64,000 bases of DNA, taken from assembly GCA_963920575.1 (NCBI GenBank), contig OY986968.1, positions 883,001-947,000 on the forward strand. The letters are read 5' to 3'. Source of the DNA: Narthecium ossifragum (lineage: Eukaryota; Streptophyta; Magnoliopsida; Dioscoreales; Nartheciaceae). The notes under the pieces were generated by a model. It saw nothing but the letters and a program-made list of their open reading frames with translations. It made no database searches and was not told where the DNA came from. Positions 33,318 to 44,800 of the stretch are shown here, piece after piece; the first letter of the stretch is position 1; the number at the start of each line of letters is the position of its first letter. A program made the position numbers and the translations under genes.

Positions 33318-34711
33318 ATGAAGGATTATATCATAACCTGGATTGTCACTGGAGTCTTTTGCTGGACAGCAGCATTTATCTTTGTTCGCAAGTTTTTTCT
33401 CAAACGATCCTATGATTTCTGCAACCGAATTGTGTCAACGGTCCATGCTACATTGGCTGTTTGCTTAGCATGCCTTTCTGTACAGGATTGGAGCTGCCCT
33501 GCATGTCCTTTGGCATCTCAATCTTCTCCAGCACAGGTAGTTCTGCTACTATTTTGTTTACACCTTGTCTTTAAAGTTTCAAGAAAGATGCTTCACACCA
33601 AGCTATTGGCTACAAAACCAATTTTCTCAATCTGCAGATGAAAACATTGGCAGTGACTGTTTCATATCTCATCTATGATTCTGTGTGCTGCCACTTTGAT
33701 GATAAAAACAATCTTGATAATTATGTTCATCATGCAGTCAGTATAATTGGCATTGGAGCAGGCCTCATCTATGAAAGGGTAAGTAAGAGCTTGTAGCTAA
33801 CTTCAGTTTGCCTCTCAAATAGTGTTTTTGAAATCTCTGTTTTACTGCCGTGATTAACTTTTATGGCTTCATGTGGACAGTGTGGTTCAGAACAGGTCGC
33901 AGCTCTATTTATCACGGAAATATCAAGCCCATTCCTTCACATGAGAGAGCTCCTGAAAGAGCTCGGCTACAGAGACACTGACCTTAATTTAGCAGTTGAT
34001 GTGAGTTCATTAAAGCTATCTCCATTGAAATATAAGGGAAACAAGGAAGGATTTCATCTAAATTTCTACTCATATGTTTCTGCCAATTCTAGCTAGTCAG
34101 TATGAATTAAACTATCGTCTTGAAGCAAGAGAAGAAAGCTACATTTGATACCATTCTTTTACAAGGCAAACATTACACAAGTGATTTATAAGACTAGAAT
34201 CTGATGAAACCAGTGAGAATAAGTGCAGAAAATGAAAAGGAAAAAGAAACTAACAATGCAAACTTCTTCATGGTGCAGATCTTATTTGCAGTAATTTTCT
34301 CCTTTGCAAGGATGGTTGGTGGATCATATCTCGCTTATCTTACTTGCACTGCAGACAACCCTGTTCTGATTAAGGTATATAAATTGAACTATTTGTTCAA
34401 ATAAGTTCTTTTTTATGCTGTGTATAGTACCTGCCTCCTGAGTTCTCTGGCCTCAGTTTTAACTCCTGAAGATTCCAAGGGTGTTGATTGATGCCAGATA
34501 CAGAGATCCATATGTTTAAAAATCCATTCTTCGTATGCCATGCTTCCACATATTCTGGTCTTTGTTGCTTGTGTTCAATGCTTTGTTGATGTAAAATTTG
34601 CAGGGTATGGCGATAGGACTGCTGCTCGTGAGCACATACTGGTTCTATAAGATCTTGAGAATGGTGAGATACAAGATGGCAAAGAGAATAGTACCCAAAA
34701 AAGCTGGCTAA
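33318..34711 (+). CDS. TLC-domain multi-pass membrane protein, copy B
   Basis: Exons are 33318-33536, 33638-33778, 33881-34000, 34279-34374 and 34604-34711, giving 227 residues. Every exon but the last has exactly the same length as in copy A (219, 141, 120 and 96 bases), and the splice phases are the same. The protein keeps the TLC marks: ITGVFCW-like IVTGVFCWTAAFIFVRKFF, SYLIYDSVCCHFDD, VHHAVSIIGIGAGLIYE, SSPFLHMRELLKELGYRD and LLVSTYWFYKILRMVRYK. It stops at KKAG, 11 residues before copy A. Introns and UTRs are also similar between the copies, so the duplication is segmental and fairly recent. It lies 2.7 kb downstream of copy A in the same direction. Function is as uncertain as for copy A. 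Confidence 0.9.
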
Positions 34712-35330
34712 CAACTGAATCAGGGAATCGAAGTGAAGCAATAACCTGTTTGTTTAGCAGATCATTTATAGACCCATGCAGTGAATATCACAAAAGCAAT
34801 CAAGAAAATTATCTAATGACTTGTTCATTTAGCAGCACATAATTCTACATGAGGATTCCTTTGGCAACTCAGACAATACGAATGTCTTACAACTGTCAAT
34901 CTACAGGCTACCTGCAGCATGGTATTGAATTCAGTTGTGTTCTCTAGCTGTAGCAATGGAACCATGAGCGAGCCATCCACATAAAAGTCTTAAGAGCAGG
35001 CTACAGTCATTGACAAACCACATATGTATTGATAACCTGTTTCTTTCACAGCCCATCTATGAACTCCATGCAGTGTGTTTCAAAAAAGCATCAGGATCTT
35101 GGCATGACATAAGTACGTAATGCCTTGCTCATATAGCAGTGCAAAATTCTAGATACCAATCCTTTTGGCAATTGAGTCAATACAAACAACTCATGTTTTA
35201 TCAGTAAGTTTCTTGCATCACTGTTTTGAATTCAGTTGGGTTCTCTAGCTATACCAATGGAATCATGAGTTACCCATCCACATAAAAAGTCTAGGCGACT
35301 GTCATTAAAAAGAATCACAGATAACAGCAG
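34712..35330 (+). repeat. Tandem 3'-tail copies downstream of TLC-B
   Basis: The sequence 34741-35013 (AATAACCTGTTT..., CATGCAGTG..., GTTCTCTAGCTG-A-CAATGGAA-CATGAG) is repeated at 35033-35310 and also follows copy A at 30642-30860. The third copy has no preceding coding exons. It is either an orphan 3' end of a lost gene copy or a local duplication of about 295 bases. Confidence 0.75.
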
Positions 35331-35616
35331 GTGTATACAAGACCAATAATGCTTGTGCTCAAAATCAGGTGTAAATGATATTACTGAACCTCAAAGTATT
35401 CTATATACATAACTTTTATTTCAGCTTTTCCAGGAACCTGGGGACAAAAACTGAAGAGTCTTACAAACCAATTTTTCCAACAAAGAAAGTTAATTTCTCT
35501 TGGTTTACAGCCTTGAAGGTCAAAGGCTGAGACTTCCATGGCAGCTTATCTTACAAAACAATGTCAGTGTGCTCCTTGTCATGCACTGAAATCATCTTCA
35601 AAGCCGAACATAATGA

Positions 35617-35886
35617 AGACGGCAGAATTCAGTGATAACTCCCCAAGCAAGCACCTCCAAAGATCTCAAGAAGGAGAATGGCCCTTTAATTTATGGAGAA
35701 CTTTTTCCAAAACTGATGCAATTCTACCCGCCATGAGGTGTTCCACGAAGATACGAGAATTTAGCGATAGCTATCTAGACAAGTAGCTCCAAAGATCTCA
35801 AGAAGGGGAACGACCCTTTGGTTTATGGAGAACTTCTTTCAAAACTGATGCGATTCTACCTGCCATGTGGTGTTCCATGAACCTTT
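35617..35886. repeat. 136-bp direct repeat of the glycosyltransferase 3' end
   Basis: The block CTCCAAAGATCTCAAGAAGG, a (C/T)CCTTT-TTTATGGAGAACTT segment, AAAACTGATGC-ATTCTACC-GCCATG and GGTGTTCCA starts at 35651 and again at 35787, 136 bases apart. The 35787 copy is the real last coding part and stop of the minus-strand glycosyltransferase gene. The 35651 copy lies in its 3' UTR and still encodes a similar open peptide (EHLMAGRIASVL...) ending at the same place. Confidence 0.9.
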
Positions 35887-38800
35887 CTTTTACCCTCTCA
35901 TAACCTTTCCTCCCCATCGTCAGCCTTTGCTCGACATGGGTTGCAAGTTTCACAATGTTCTTCGCAAGTGAGGCAACACCTTCCTTCCCCACAGGATGCA
36001 GGAATCCTGTAGTACTGTCCACCACAATCTCTGTGGTGCCACCAGCAGCTGTTCCCTGATTTACGGAAGCAACAAAAATGCATCAGAATGTCAAGATAAC
36101 ATCATAATAGGAAGCTTGCAACCAGATAGTGGACAGGGATTTATAATCAGATAAGAAGAGTAACTAAACGAAGACAAAACCTAGCTGACAAGGGTCACAT
36201 CACTTGGTTATGCATTACCTTCACACATCGAAGATTCATTCAGGATAAGATATATTTGCAGTCTAGGAAAATCTAGGAAATGGCCAACAGACTTACAGAA
36301 GTGAGTGCATCCCTTAAAGAGAGGGAGGTGTGTGTTTGTGCACGTGTGGTATGTTTCGGAGGTGAGTGCGTGCGTGTTGAGAAAGAGAGAGAGAGTTACC
36401 AGTACTGGCAACTGAAAAGCCATGGCTTCTATGGTAATCCTCCCAAAGCACTCTCCTCGGGCCTGAAAAAGAAAGCAGTGCTAGCATCATAATCACATGC
36501 CGCATGCATCATGGTATCCCAAGAAACTACTAACAAAAGAATTCTTCATGCAAGAAAGAAGGAACTCAAGCACTTAGTATAAAAGTTAAAAGATTTTGTT
36601 GCAATGTGGTCAATAGTTTAGCGTGCAAGATGTAACTAGTATGTCCTTGCTAGAGCCAATGCATCATTAGTACACAATTGCTTCTCATATCATTTTTCAA
36701 AGAGCAAGAATAGATTCTTAGAAGATTTAAGTAACCAGAAAACAGTAATTTGTTAGCTGCTGATTGCTTTACAGAAGCCACAAACAGTGATGTGTTGTTG
36801 CTGATTACTTAACATAGAATAATCATCACAGGCTCACAGCCTCTAATGTGGGTCACATTCCCATCTATATCATTGTCATTTTCCTGAATTGTTTTATATG
36901 GTTTTCAAATCTTCAGGGACCATCTGGCATAATTGTAGTACTTAAACAAGGTAGGAAAACACTATAGACATGCAAACGCCATTTATAATATGCTTTGCAG
37001 GTAAACATAAAAGTTCACTGCAAAAACATAAAAAGCTTTCAACGAAGAGAGCACGAAAAGAGTCAGTCATGATTGGGGTTTGATGGATGAGAGAGGAGAC
37101 AACAAAGACTTCAGTGTTCACTGAAATCAGATGCAAGGTAAATTACCTGTGAATTTTGAACAAGAACATCGATTGCAGCCAAGTATGGAGCCACTGTCAG
37201 CGTCTTATTGACAAAGTGAACACGATCTTGAATTCCTCTCTTTACGACAAAGTTGCGCAGTTCTGTTTCATACTTCGTCTGAGCACTCATATCACTTCCA
37301 ACAACTACCGCATGCATGGATGGAACCCGTACCTTCTGGTTTTGGATTAGTTGCAGACTTTCAGCAAATGACTGGAGAAACAGATCTTGTCCTTTTCCAC
37401 GTGAAACACCTGCATTTGATTGATTGGTACATTGAAGTATACAAAATAGAAGAAAGAAGAGGAAGACATGAATAATCAGCCAGTACTAAGCAGAAAGTCA
37501 AAGGAGCCATATCAAGATCATTGGTAAAGATAGAACTGTTTCTTTCATCAAAAGAGAAAAAGGAGAGGAATATCAGTTCAGGCCTGGCAGTTTTCGAAAC
37601 CATAACTGTAAGAGCTGTGCCAACTACAAAGTTCACATGTTCATAATGAGTAGACATGCTTTAAACAAAGTTGTATTATTTGACAAACCTTATGGAAAAA
37701 CATCATTTCCGTTATCTGTTTCGTTTTGTCCAAAATGGGTATATTAAACAGCTTACTGGGACAAAAGTAAATGTATTATTTACTGCATATACTTAAGGCG
37801 CGGTAAGTTTAAACAAAACCAGCTTGATAAGCAACTTGGTTCAAATAAAACTAGAAACTTTATAGCAAGTGCGTTAGCGATATGGTGCAAGAATCTGAAG
37901 AATAGCAGAACTTACTGTTTATTATTGCAAACAGAAGGTCATCATTCCGCACTCCTAGGGACTCACGTATATGCTCTCGAAGCACCCTTCTGGCAACACT
38001 ATCTTCAGCAATTTCCGCCAGTTGTTTGCTGTTACCAAGGTGAACAACATAGGTCTCTGGCATTGTGATGCTGCATATCTCAAAACAGACGATGGAATCA
38101 ACAAGCCATAAGGGAGAAGAGAATTGAAAGATGCACTATACTACCATGAAAACAAATAATTTATAAAACGGCATATACAAAGAGTGAATTATAGTACTCC
38201 ACTTCCCATCCCATGCTACATCAAAGATGATTGCTTCAAACTTTAGTGCACAGCACAGGTAGACATTTTTTACATGAGTTTGACATGAGAGTGAACCAAG
38301 AGGAAGACAATACCAAGATGCATCAAAAAAGAAGGGAGCTTAAATTTGCAACAGACCCTGCAACTTTTGCTCTACTTGTAACTATATTCACTGGGTAAAG
38401 AATGGAGAAAAAAATGCATCAAAAGGCAAGGAATAACCAATAATTCTGGGCCTAACAAAAAGTTTTCGCAATGAATATTTCAGACATGTTAAGAGATTCG
38501 AACATGAAATGGAGGTAAAACACACGCTTGCACTTATTGATACTTGTAAAGCCAGATAAGGAGAAGGAATCACAAGCGAAAGAGCAAGACCAAAATTAGA
38601 GGAGCATCACCAATGACACTAAGACTTCAATACCACTTCTAACATACCCTAGACGTTCATGAGTTCTATTCTTCCAGTATTCTGCTGTTGTATGAGAATC
38701 AATCATGGCACCTGCAACAAGAGGTAGGTGCTTCACATATTCGAGTTTGAAATAGTGTCCTCGCATCTCATGAATCCACCACAATATCTTTGGAAGAACT

Positions 38801-40854
38801 AGAGAAACGTGCTCCTTGAGAACAGCGTCAAGCCATTTTCCAGCCACGGCTGTGTTCAAAACTACCAGATCAGCTTTTAGAGCTGTATCAATAGCTTCTT
38901 GGCTCTTCGCAGAAAGAACCTGAGAAAGGAAGTGACAAGCAAAAAACATAGTGGTCAAGAAGTCAAAATGACAAACTACTGACAAGATCATTTATATGCC
39001 CATGAAAAAACTACTGAGAAGGTTAGTTATCTATCCAATTAGGTCCAAATCATCACACAAAATTAGCAACATGTCTTGCTAAGACTATAACACCACACAA
39101 TTAGATACAACCATAAAGGATAAACACATTATATTAGCTGCTACCACATAGACATACAAACACATTCAGCTATTATTAACACTTTCAATCAATACCTTTC
39201 AAGAAATTGAAGATTCCAGAGAAATAAAAAGGCCATGAACTCATCAAGATTATGTTCAAAATGTTAGAGCAGTTTACGTTCATCTTGTACACATAAAATA
39301 CAATGTGTCATTTGTATGATGCTTAGGTCAAGGCTTATTTTGTGAACTTTAACATAGACTGCAACCAATGATACAAGAACATGGAAGTTGGTCACCATGC
39401 CAACATTCCAGCTCCCAAGGATATTATAAGACCTCTCAAGGCGCAAATATGCAATTCTAACAGAAAATGCAACTCACATGAAATTATAGCAGGATGCCAA
39501 CATTGGCAGCTCATTAAAAACAGCATAGCTGTGCAGCATCAATCAATGAAATGAAGATGACACTCTACCTGCACGCCATGGTCCAACATCTTGCTCTCCA
39601 AACTGTATAGAACATCATTTGTCTCCCCTGGCTTCTGGTTTGTAATCCACACCACTTGTGCACTGACATCTCTCAAGAGAAACGCTAGCTCCATTAACAA
39701 CAATGGTCCACCTGATCACAAAGTTGGTATCTATTAATCCAGCAACCTCAAATATGAGCATCCAATAGCACTCTCATAAAATAGAGGAACATATAAAAAC
39801 AAAACTCATAAACCGCCCATAGCCACCTGACCACACAGTTGTCTTCTTTAACCCTAAACATACACCACTAAAGAATCTAATGGCACCCTGACACCAAGCC
39901 CCAACTATCAGTTCAACTGAGCAAAAGTTGCAACTGCTAACCAAAAAGATTAAAGTTTAAGCATTCAACTGTATTAATTGGCGCCAAAACTGAAAAATCA
40001 AGAAGCTAAGTTCCCAAAGAAACCCATCAGTGGTCCATCTTTGGTTATGCCAAAAATATAAATTCAAGCGTCTAAATAGCATGAAGCCAGATGAAGATAT
40101 AGTCGCATTTAAAAGCACAGAACTCCAAGTATGGCCCATGCAAAGGGAGTGCTTAGACTCCGAATGGGCACCAGGTAATGATCTCTAGCCCAAGAAAATT
40201 TTAAACTCGAGCATTCAATTATATCCAATTAAAATAATATCCCAAAAAACCAAGCAGCTAAGGACACAAAGAAATGCATCCATTATCACATTCATACAAG
40301 ATCAGATCTTTAACTGATTCTTTTTATGCAACTAATAGCAACCTGTCGGACAACTCAACCTAGCAGTCCACCCTAATCACATTTAAACCCAATTCCCAAA
40401 CATTCAAATTCCATGACCCAGCTGCATTAAAGTACAAGACGGCCGTAAAAATTTAGCAGGTATGGGCTCCAAAAACAAGCATCAGTGATCCACATTTTAC
40501 TCTTTAATTATAGACACCAATTAAGCAATCGAATAACATCAGGTTTATGCAAGAAAGAAAGAAAGAAACTAGCATTCCAGAGCCTAATGATCCAAGAAGC
40601 CTACCCGAAAGAGAGAGTTCATGAGACACGAGCAGCACTAGCTTCGACTGCATAAACCCTAGCGGGCTATCCCTTACAGCTGCACCAGGAGGAGAAGGAA
40701 CACCAACCCGGGCGCGGCTGCCGTCCGCCATAACGTCGCCGCCATGGCGTGTCTCGCATGAGTCGAGAGCCCCGCGGAGGAGAAGTACGAGGGCGGTCGA
40801 CGCGGAAAATACGGCGACCAGAAGGAAGAGAAGCCGCCTCGCCCGGAGAGGCAT
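35798..40854 (-). CDS. Glycosyltransferase, GT4-like, type II membrane protein
   Basis: On the minus strand there are seven exons: 40854-40605, 39711-39569, 38919-38648, 38070-37916, 37409-37147, 36462-36400 and 36055-35798. They give 467 residues with closed phases. A basic N-terminus and a hydrophobic anchor (LLFLLVAVFSASTALVLLL, about residues 8-26) are typical of Golgi or ER type II enzymes. Family marks of GT-B retaining transferases follow: HELSLSGGPLLLMELA near residue 80, VSRGKGQDLFLQSFA, RVHFVNKT with VAPYLAAIDVLVQNSQ, and ARGECFGRITIEAMAFQLPV followed by GTAAGGTTEIV, where the E-x7-E type donor-binding motif sits. Donor and acceptor sugars are not known. It is head-to-head with the membrane protein gene starting near 41230. 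The duplicated 3' end is described separately. Confidence 0.92.
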
Positions 40855-41230
40855 CCTTCCGCCACCCGCCGCGGCCGCCGGTTTCGCCGTCGCCGGAGAT
40901 GAGGAACCTAGATCGATCGCTGCCAGCGAAGCATTATAAAGAGGTTTCGAGGGCCTTCAAGATCGACGGGATTTGGATTTGAGGGAGATTTCTAGGGCTA
41001 GGTTTCGGGTTGGTTTCTTGAATCACAAGATCGTGTTGCAGTGACAGTGAGGTCGGAGCTCGGAGCTCGGAGCTCGGAATCTTTTGCGTTTCTAGTCCTA
41101 AATATATGCAAATATTACATATTAGGGGGCTGTGGACCAGAATGCAAAGTTACCATCGTCCAGGTTATCGGATTCTGAATTCGGATCGGGTTATCGGATT
41201 TGCTACCCATTGTTCTCCTCTCCTCCCTCG
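40855..41230. promoter_or_regulatory. Shared divergent promoter region
   Basis: About 375 bases separate the glycosyltransferase start (minus) from the likely first exon of the membrane-protein gene (plus). The stretch is GC-rich near the glycosyltransferase side and includes four tandem GGAGCTC units at 41053-41078. A bidirectional promoter is inferred from spacing alone. Confidence 0.45.
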
Positions 41231-41335
41231 TCCTCGCAGGCGCTCCCATCTCAGAAAAGAACCTAAGGGGAGAGCGAGAGACGTAGAGACCCCTCCTCAT
41301 CCCTCTCTTTCTCCAATACTCTACGATTCCGCAGG

Positions 41336-41337
<2 letters not shown>

Positions 41338-41382
<45 letters not shown>
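41338..41382. repeat. (CT)n microsatellite at the leader-intron donor
   Basis: A 45-base CT run directly follows the likely 5'-UTR donor GCAG|GTATCT. It belongs to the leader intron of the membrane-protein gene. Confidence 0.9.
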
Positions 41383-41386
<4 letters not shown>

Positions 41387-41889
41387 CTTGTGTATAATGC
41401 TGTGTCTGAGGGCATGATTTTGTGAGGAAATTGTTTCAGTGAAGGATAGTTTTAGTTTGTTGGAAACCGGTTTAGAGATCGAGGAAAGCATAATTGCACT
41501 GATAGTTTCTGCCTAGTTTAGCTTATTAACATAGCAATGCAACTTTATGATTCTGTCTTGCCATTGTTTTTGAAGAAAGGATTTTATTTTTTCATAAAGA
41601 CATAGAGGTGCAGCAAGTTATTAGAAAGTTGGATTCACAGATATTTGAGTACATCTATTTGCTTCATGCAGTAGTTGTAGGAATGATGTTTGAGAAATGA
41701 GTCATTTGGTGCGAGAAATCTTATGTTGGATATGGTCTGGAATTCTGGACTAAATCAAGATTGGAAATACAAATTTTCTTTAAAAAATGCATGAAATTGT
41801 TTTGGTTGTGTTTAAAGCCAGTTGTAGTTTGTGGGTTAGATATGGTCATATGGAACATTTTGCTTAAGTTTACTTTTCGCCTGGCAGAA

Positions 41890-44800
41890 ATGTTGCACAA
41901 CAGCAACCCACTGAAGAATTTCTCATTCAATGACTTGCTTTTTTATTTGTTTGCAGGTAAGTACCATTCATTTTCTAGCGCATATATTCTGTCCCCTTTG
42001 TAGGCTATGTTTATGCAACTATAAGGCCAAGTTTTCATATAGTTTCTAGAATATTTAGAAGTTAAAACGTAATGTCTTCTAAGGATTAGGTTTGGATCAT
42101 GTTGTGTTGAAGACTTGTGTTTGTGAAGCATGAATCCAGGTTTTCTAACCCAGGTCATGCTACTTTGTCTATGTTCAATCATATGGTTACCGGAAAGTTA
42201 CATTGCTCTTTAATCTTTATAGCTTTATCTGCTTGATTAGAATTCAAATGGCTGTTTGTACATGGTATCAAGCTCTTTAAGAATGGCTGTACAACAACTA
42301 TGATATTTTAGGGCTTGTCATATTTGCATATGGCAGCTAAGAAAGAGAATTCCGATGCTTTTTAGTCTATGATTCATGCATGACAAGCATTGCCTTACAA
42401 TTAGCTTGCCAATGACATCATTGCCACAAGATAAATGAATTGGACTGTGCTTCTTAACATAGCATGATGAGGCTAAAGTTTGCGCATCTTCTTGTGGGAC
42501 CTTGCCCACAAGAGTTAAGCTTTGGACAGTCTCTAGTGGAGACTCCAGTTTTTTATCTGGATCTTGTCATTTCAAGTTCACTCTGGGTTTAGCAGATGTT
42601 CAAAGCTCCTTTTGTTGCATATGACACCTTATCAATAAGCATAATTGGAGAGTAGCCTGAAGGTGGCGATATGTAAAACCACCTGCCATTCTCTCTTTGC
42701 ATTAAATTTTAGAGCAAGCTATTCTATAATCTTAAATTTTCTAATGTCTTGCTATTGTCTTCACAGCCATCACTTTTCATGTACACTTTGCTACCTCAGT
42801 CACTGTACCAAGTTCTAATTGCTATGCCCTCAGCAACAGCAGTTACCTTTATGATTTCGTATCCTACATTCTCATCAAGCATAAATTTTATGGACATTTA
42901 TTGTAAACTCACACGAGAAGTTCAGATGTAAATGTTCCCTCCTAAACTGTTATCAGACAGACTGGATAGGCCATGTGTTTGAATCTGATGGAAAGGTATT
43001 AACTATAAAGCTTTTTCCTACATTTTACTGATATATGTTGTGTCAGGAACATACTAATCATGCTTCATTTCACAAAATAGAGCTCTGATTTGGTGGTTCG
43101 ATTTTGTAAGGATGTCGAGACCAGATCTCAGGCGGTATGATGTTTGACTCCTTTAGAATATTTTGAACTGCATCTATGTGTCTTTTCATGTTAACTTATC
43201 CTGTCCAGTTCTTATAATTTTGGATGGCCATAGAGATTAGTGCTGTTTACTAAAGGCGCCTAACTAGGACGGAGTCCATTTACTCATTTTTTCCAGCCTG
43301 TAGGCTGGGGATCTCTTAGCATATAAAATTATCTTATTTGCCTTCAACAAAAGGGACTGGAATAGCATTAATTGCAAAGCCTTTTTTTCTTCTGAAACTG
43401 GAAGATCAGTGGTCTTCAGCTCATATCTCCACTATAGTTATTCCTTTGCTTTTAATAACCATAAATAAGTCAGTAGGAGAAGAGTCGAGAATACAATATT
43501 GAATGGCTCCTTGCTCAATTGCTAGTTATATGTCTAATCTTTTTAGATAACTAAAAGCTTTGTGCTTGGTTTTTTTATTCTTATAGTTTCTTAGCTTTTT
43601 TGTCAGCAATCATGGAGGAATCAGAGTGCAAATCCAGAGTATGTTTAGAGGGTGCGATCATATCGGACTCAATCCCCAAAAATGCTGCCAAGCTTAAAGA
43701 GTGTTGGTCCATCTCATAGTTGCATGCTTGGCACATTTTAATCATGGTGGCACCCCATCATTGATATAAGTGAACTTCCCATGTTAATATCTTCAGTACC
43801 CGGATTGGGAAACAATTATGTGCTGTGAAAAAACAACTATGTTTGACAGCAGACGAGGGGAGAATGCTTGTATTGACGTAAGATGATGTAGGTTCCATGG
43901 ATAATATCTTCTCCTCCCTAAGCCACTCCAAGATCAAATACCTATAACGGAGTTTTCTGATATGGTTCTCAACAGAACAAATCTTGCTGCCAAAAAATTG
44001 CCTTTCATCTGCTTCGATCTTTTCACGACTATATACTCTGTTCTAGTGACTAATTCTTCTGACTTCACTGATTAATAGTCTATTGGTACATATGCTGCTA
44101 ATTCTATTGATTTTACTGATTAAACTCTCAATAGTCTATTAGTTCATGCATCTTAACTTCTTCTAACCTTGCAGGGCTATGTTAGCTTTGGCCATTATGC
44201 CCCTTACCACTATTTTGCAGCTGGTTCAGGGCCTGTGAACTTTGTTCAAGTGAGTACACAATTTTGCAGTATGCATATTTTTATAAAATGAGCAAGGGCA
44301 TAATCTGATGGTGTCTGAACATAATCACTTCCGGAGCAACGCAAACAAATACTTCTGCAACACCCACTTTCTCCATCAAAACCCCCTTGGCCTACCAATA
44401 CACACTTTTGATGAATATTTACTAAGCCTCCTAGTGCCCACATACTTTACTAGTTTAAACGATGCCTATGCAATTAGTGTTTTCGAGGCCTAATCTCTGC
44501 AATCTGCTGAAAACTCAGGGTTTTTACGCTGGAGACCTGACAACGTGTGAGCAGAGCTTTGACAAACTGGGCCGAAATTCACAGGTTCACCTTTCCTAAC
44601 TTAATTCATTAGGCTGGGGAACTGATGATAAATGATTTGTCTAATATGACCCACCTAGTGAACTATCTAGCTAATGTCCACTTCTAAACTTTTCTCTTAT
44701 GCTATGTTAGGTTAATGTTCTGTGTGGAGATTGCTTGAATGGAGGATGTAAAGGCAGGTGGCATTCCCTTTATACTTCAAAATTCTTTTTCTTTAATTGG

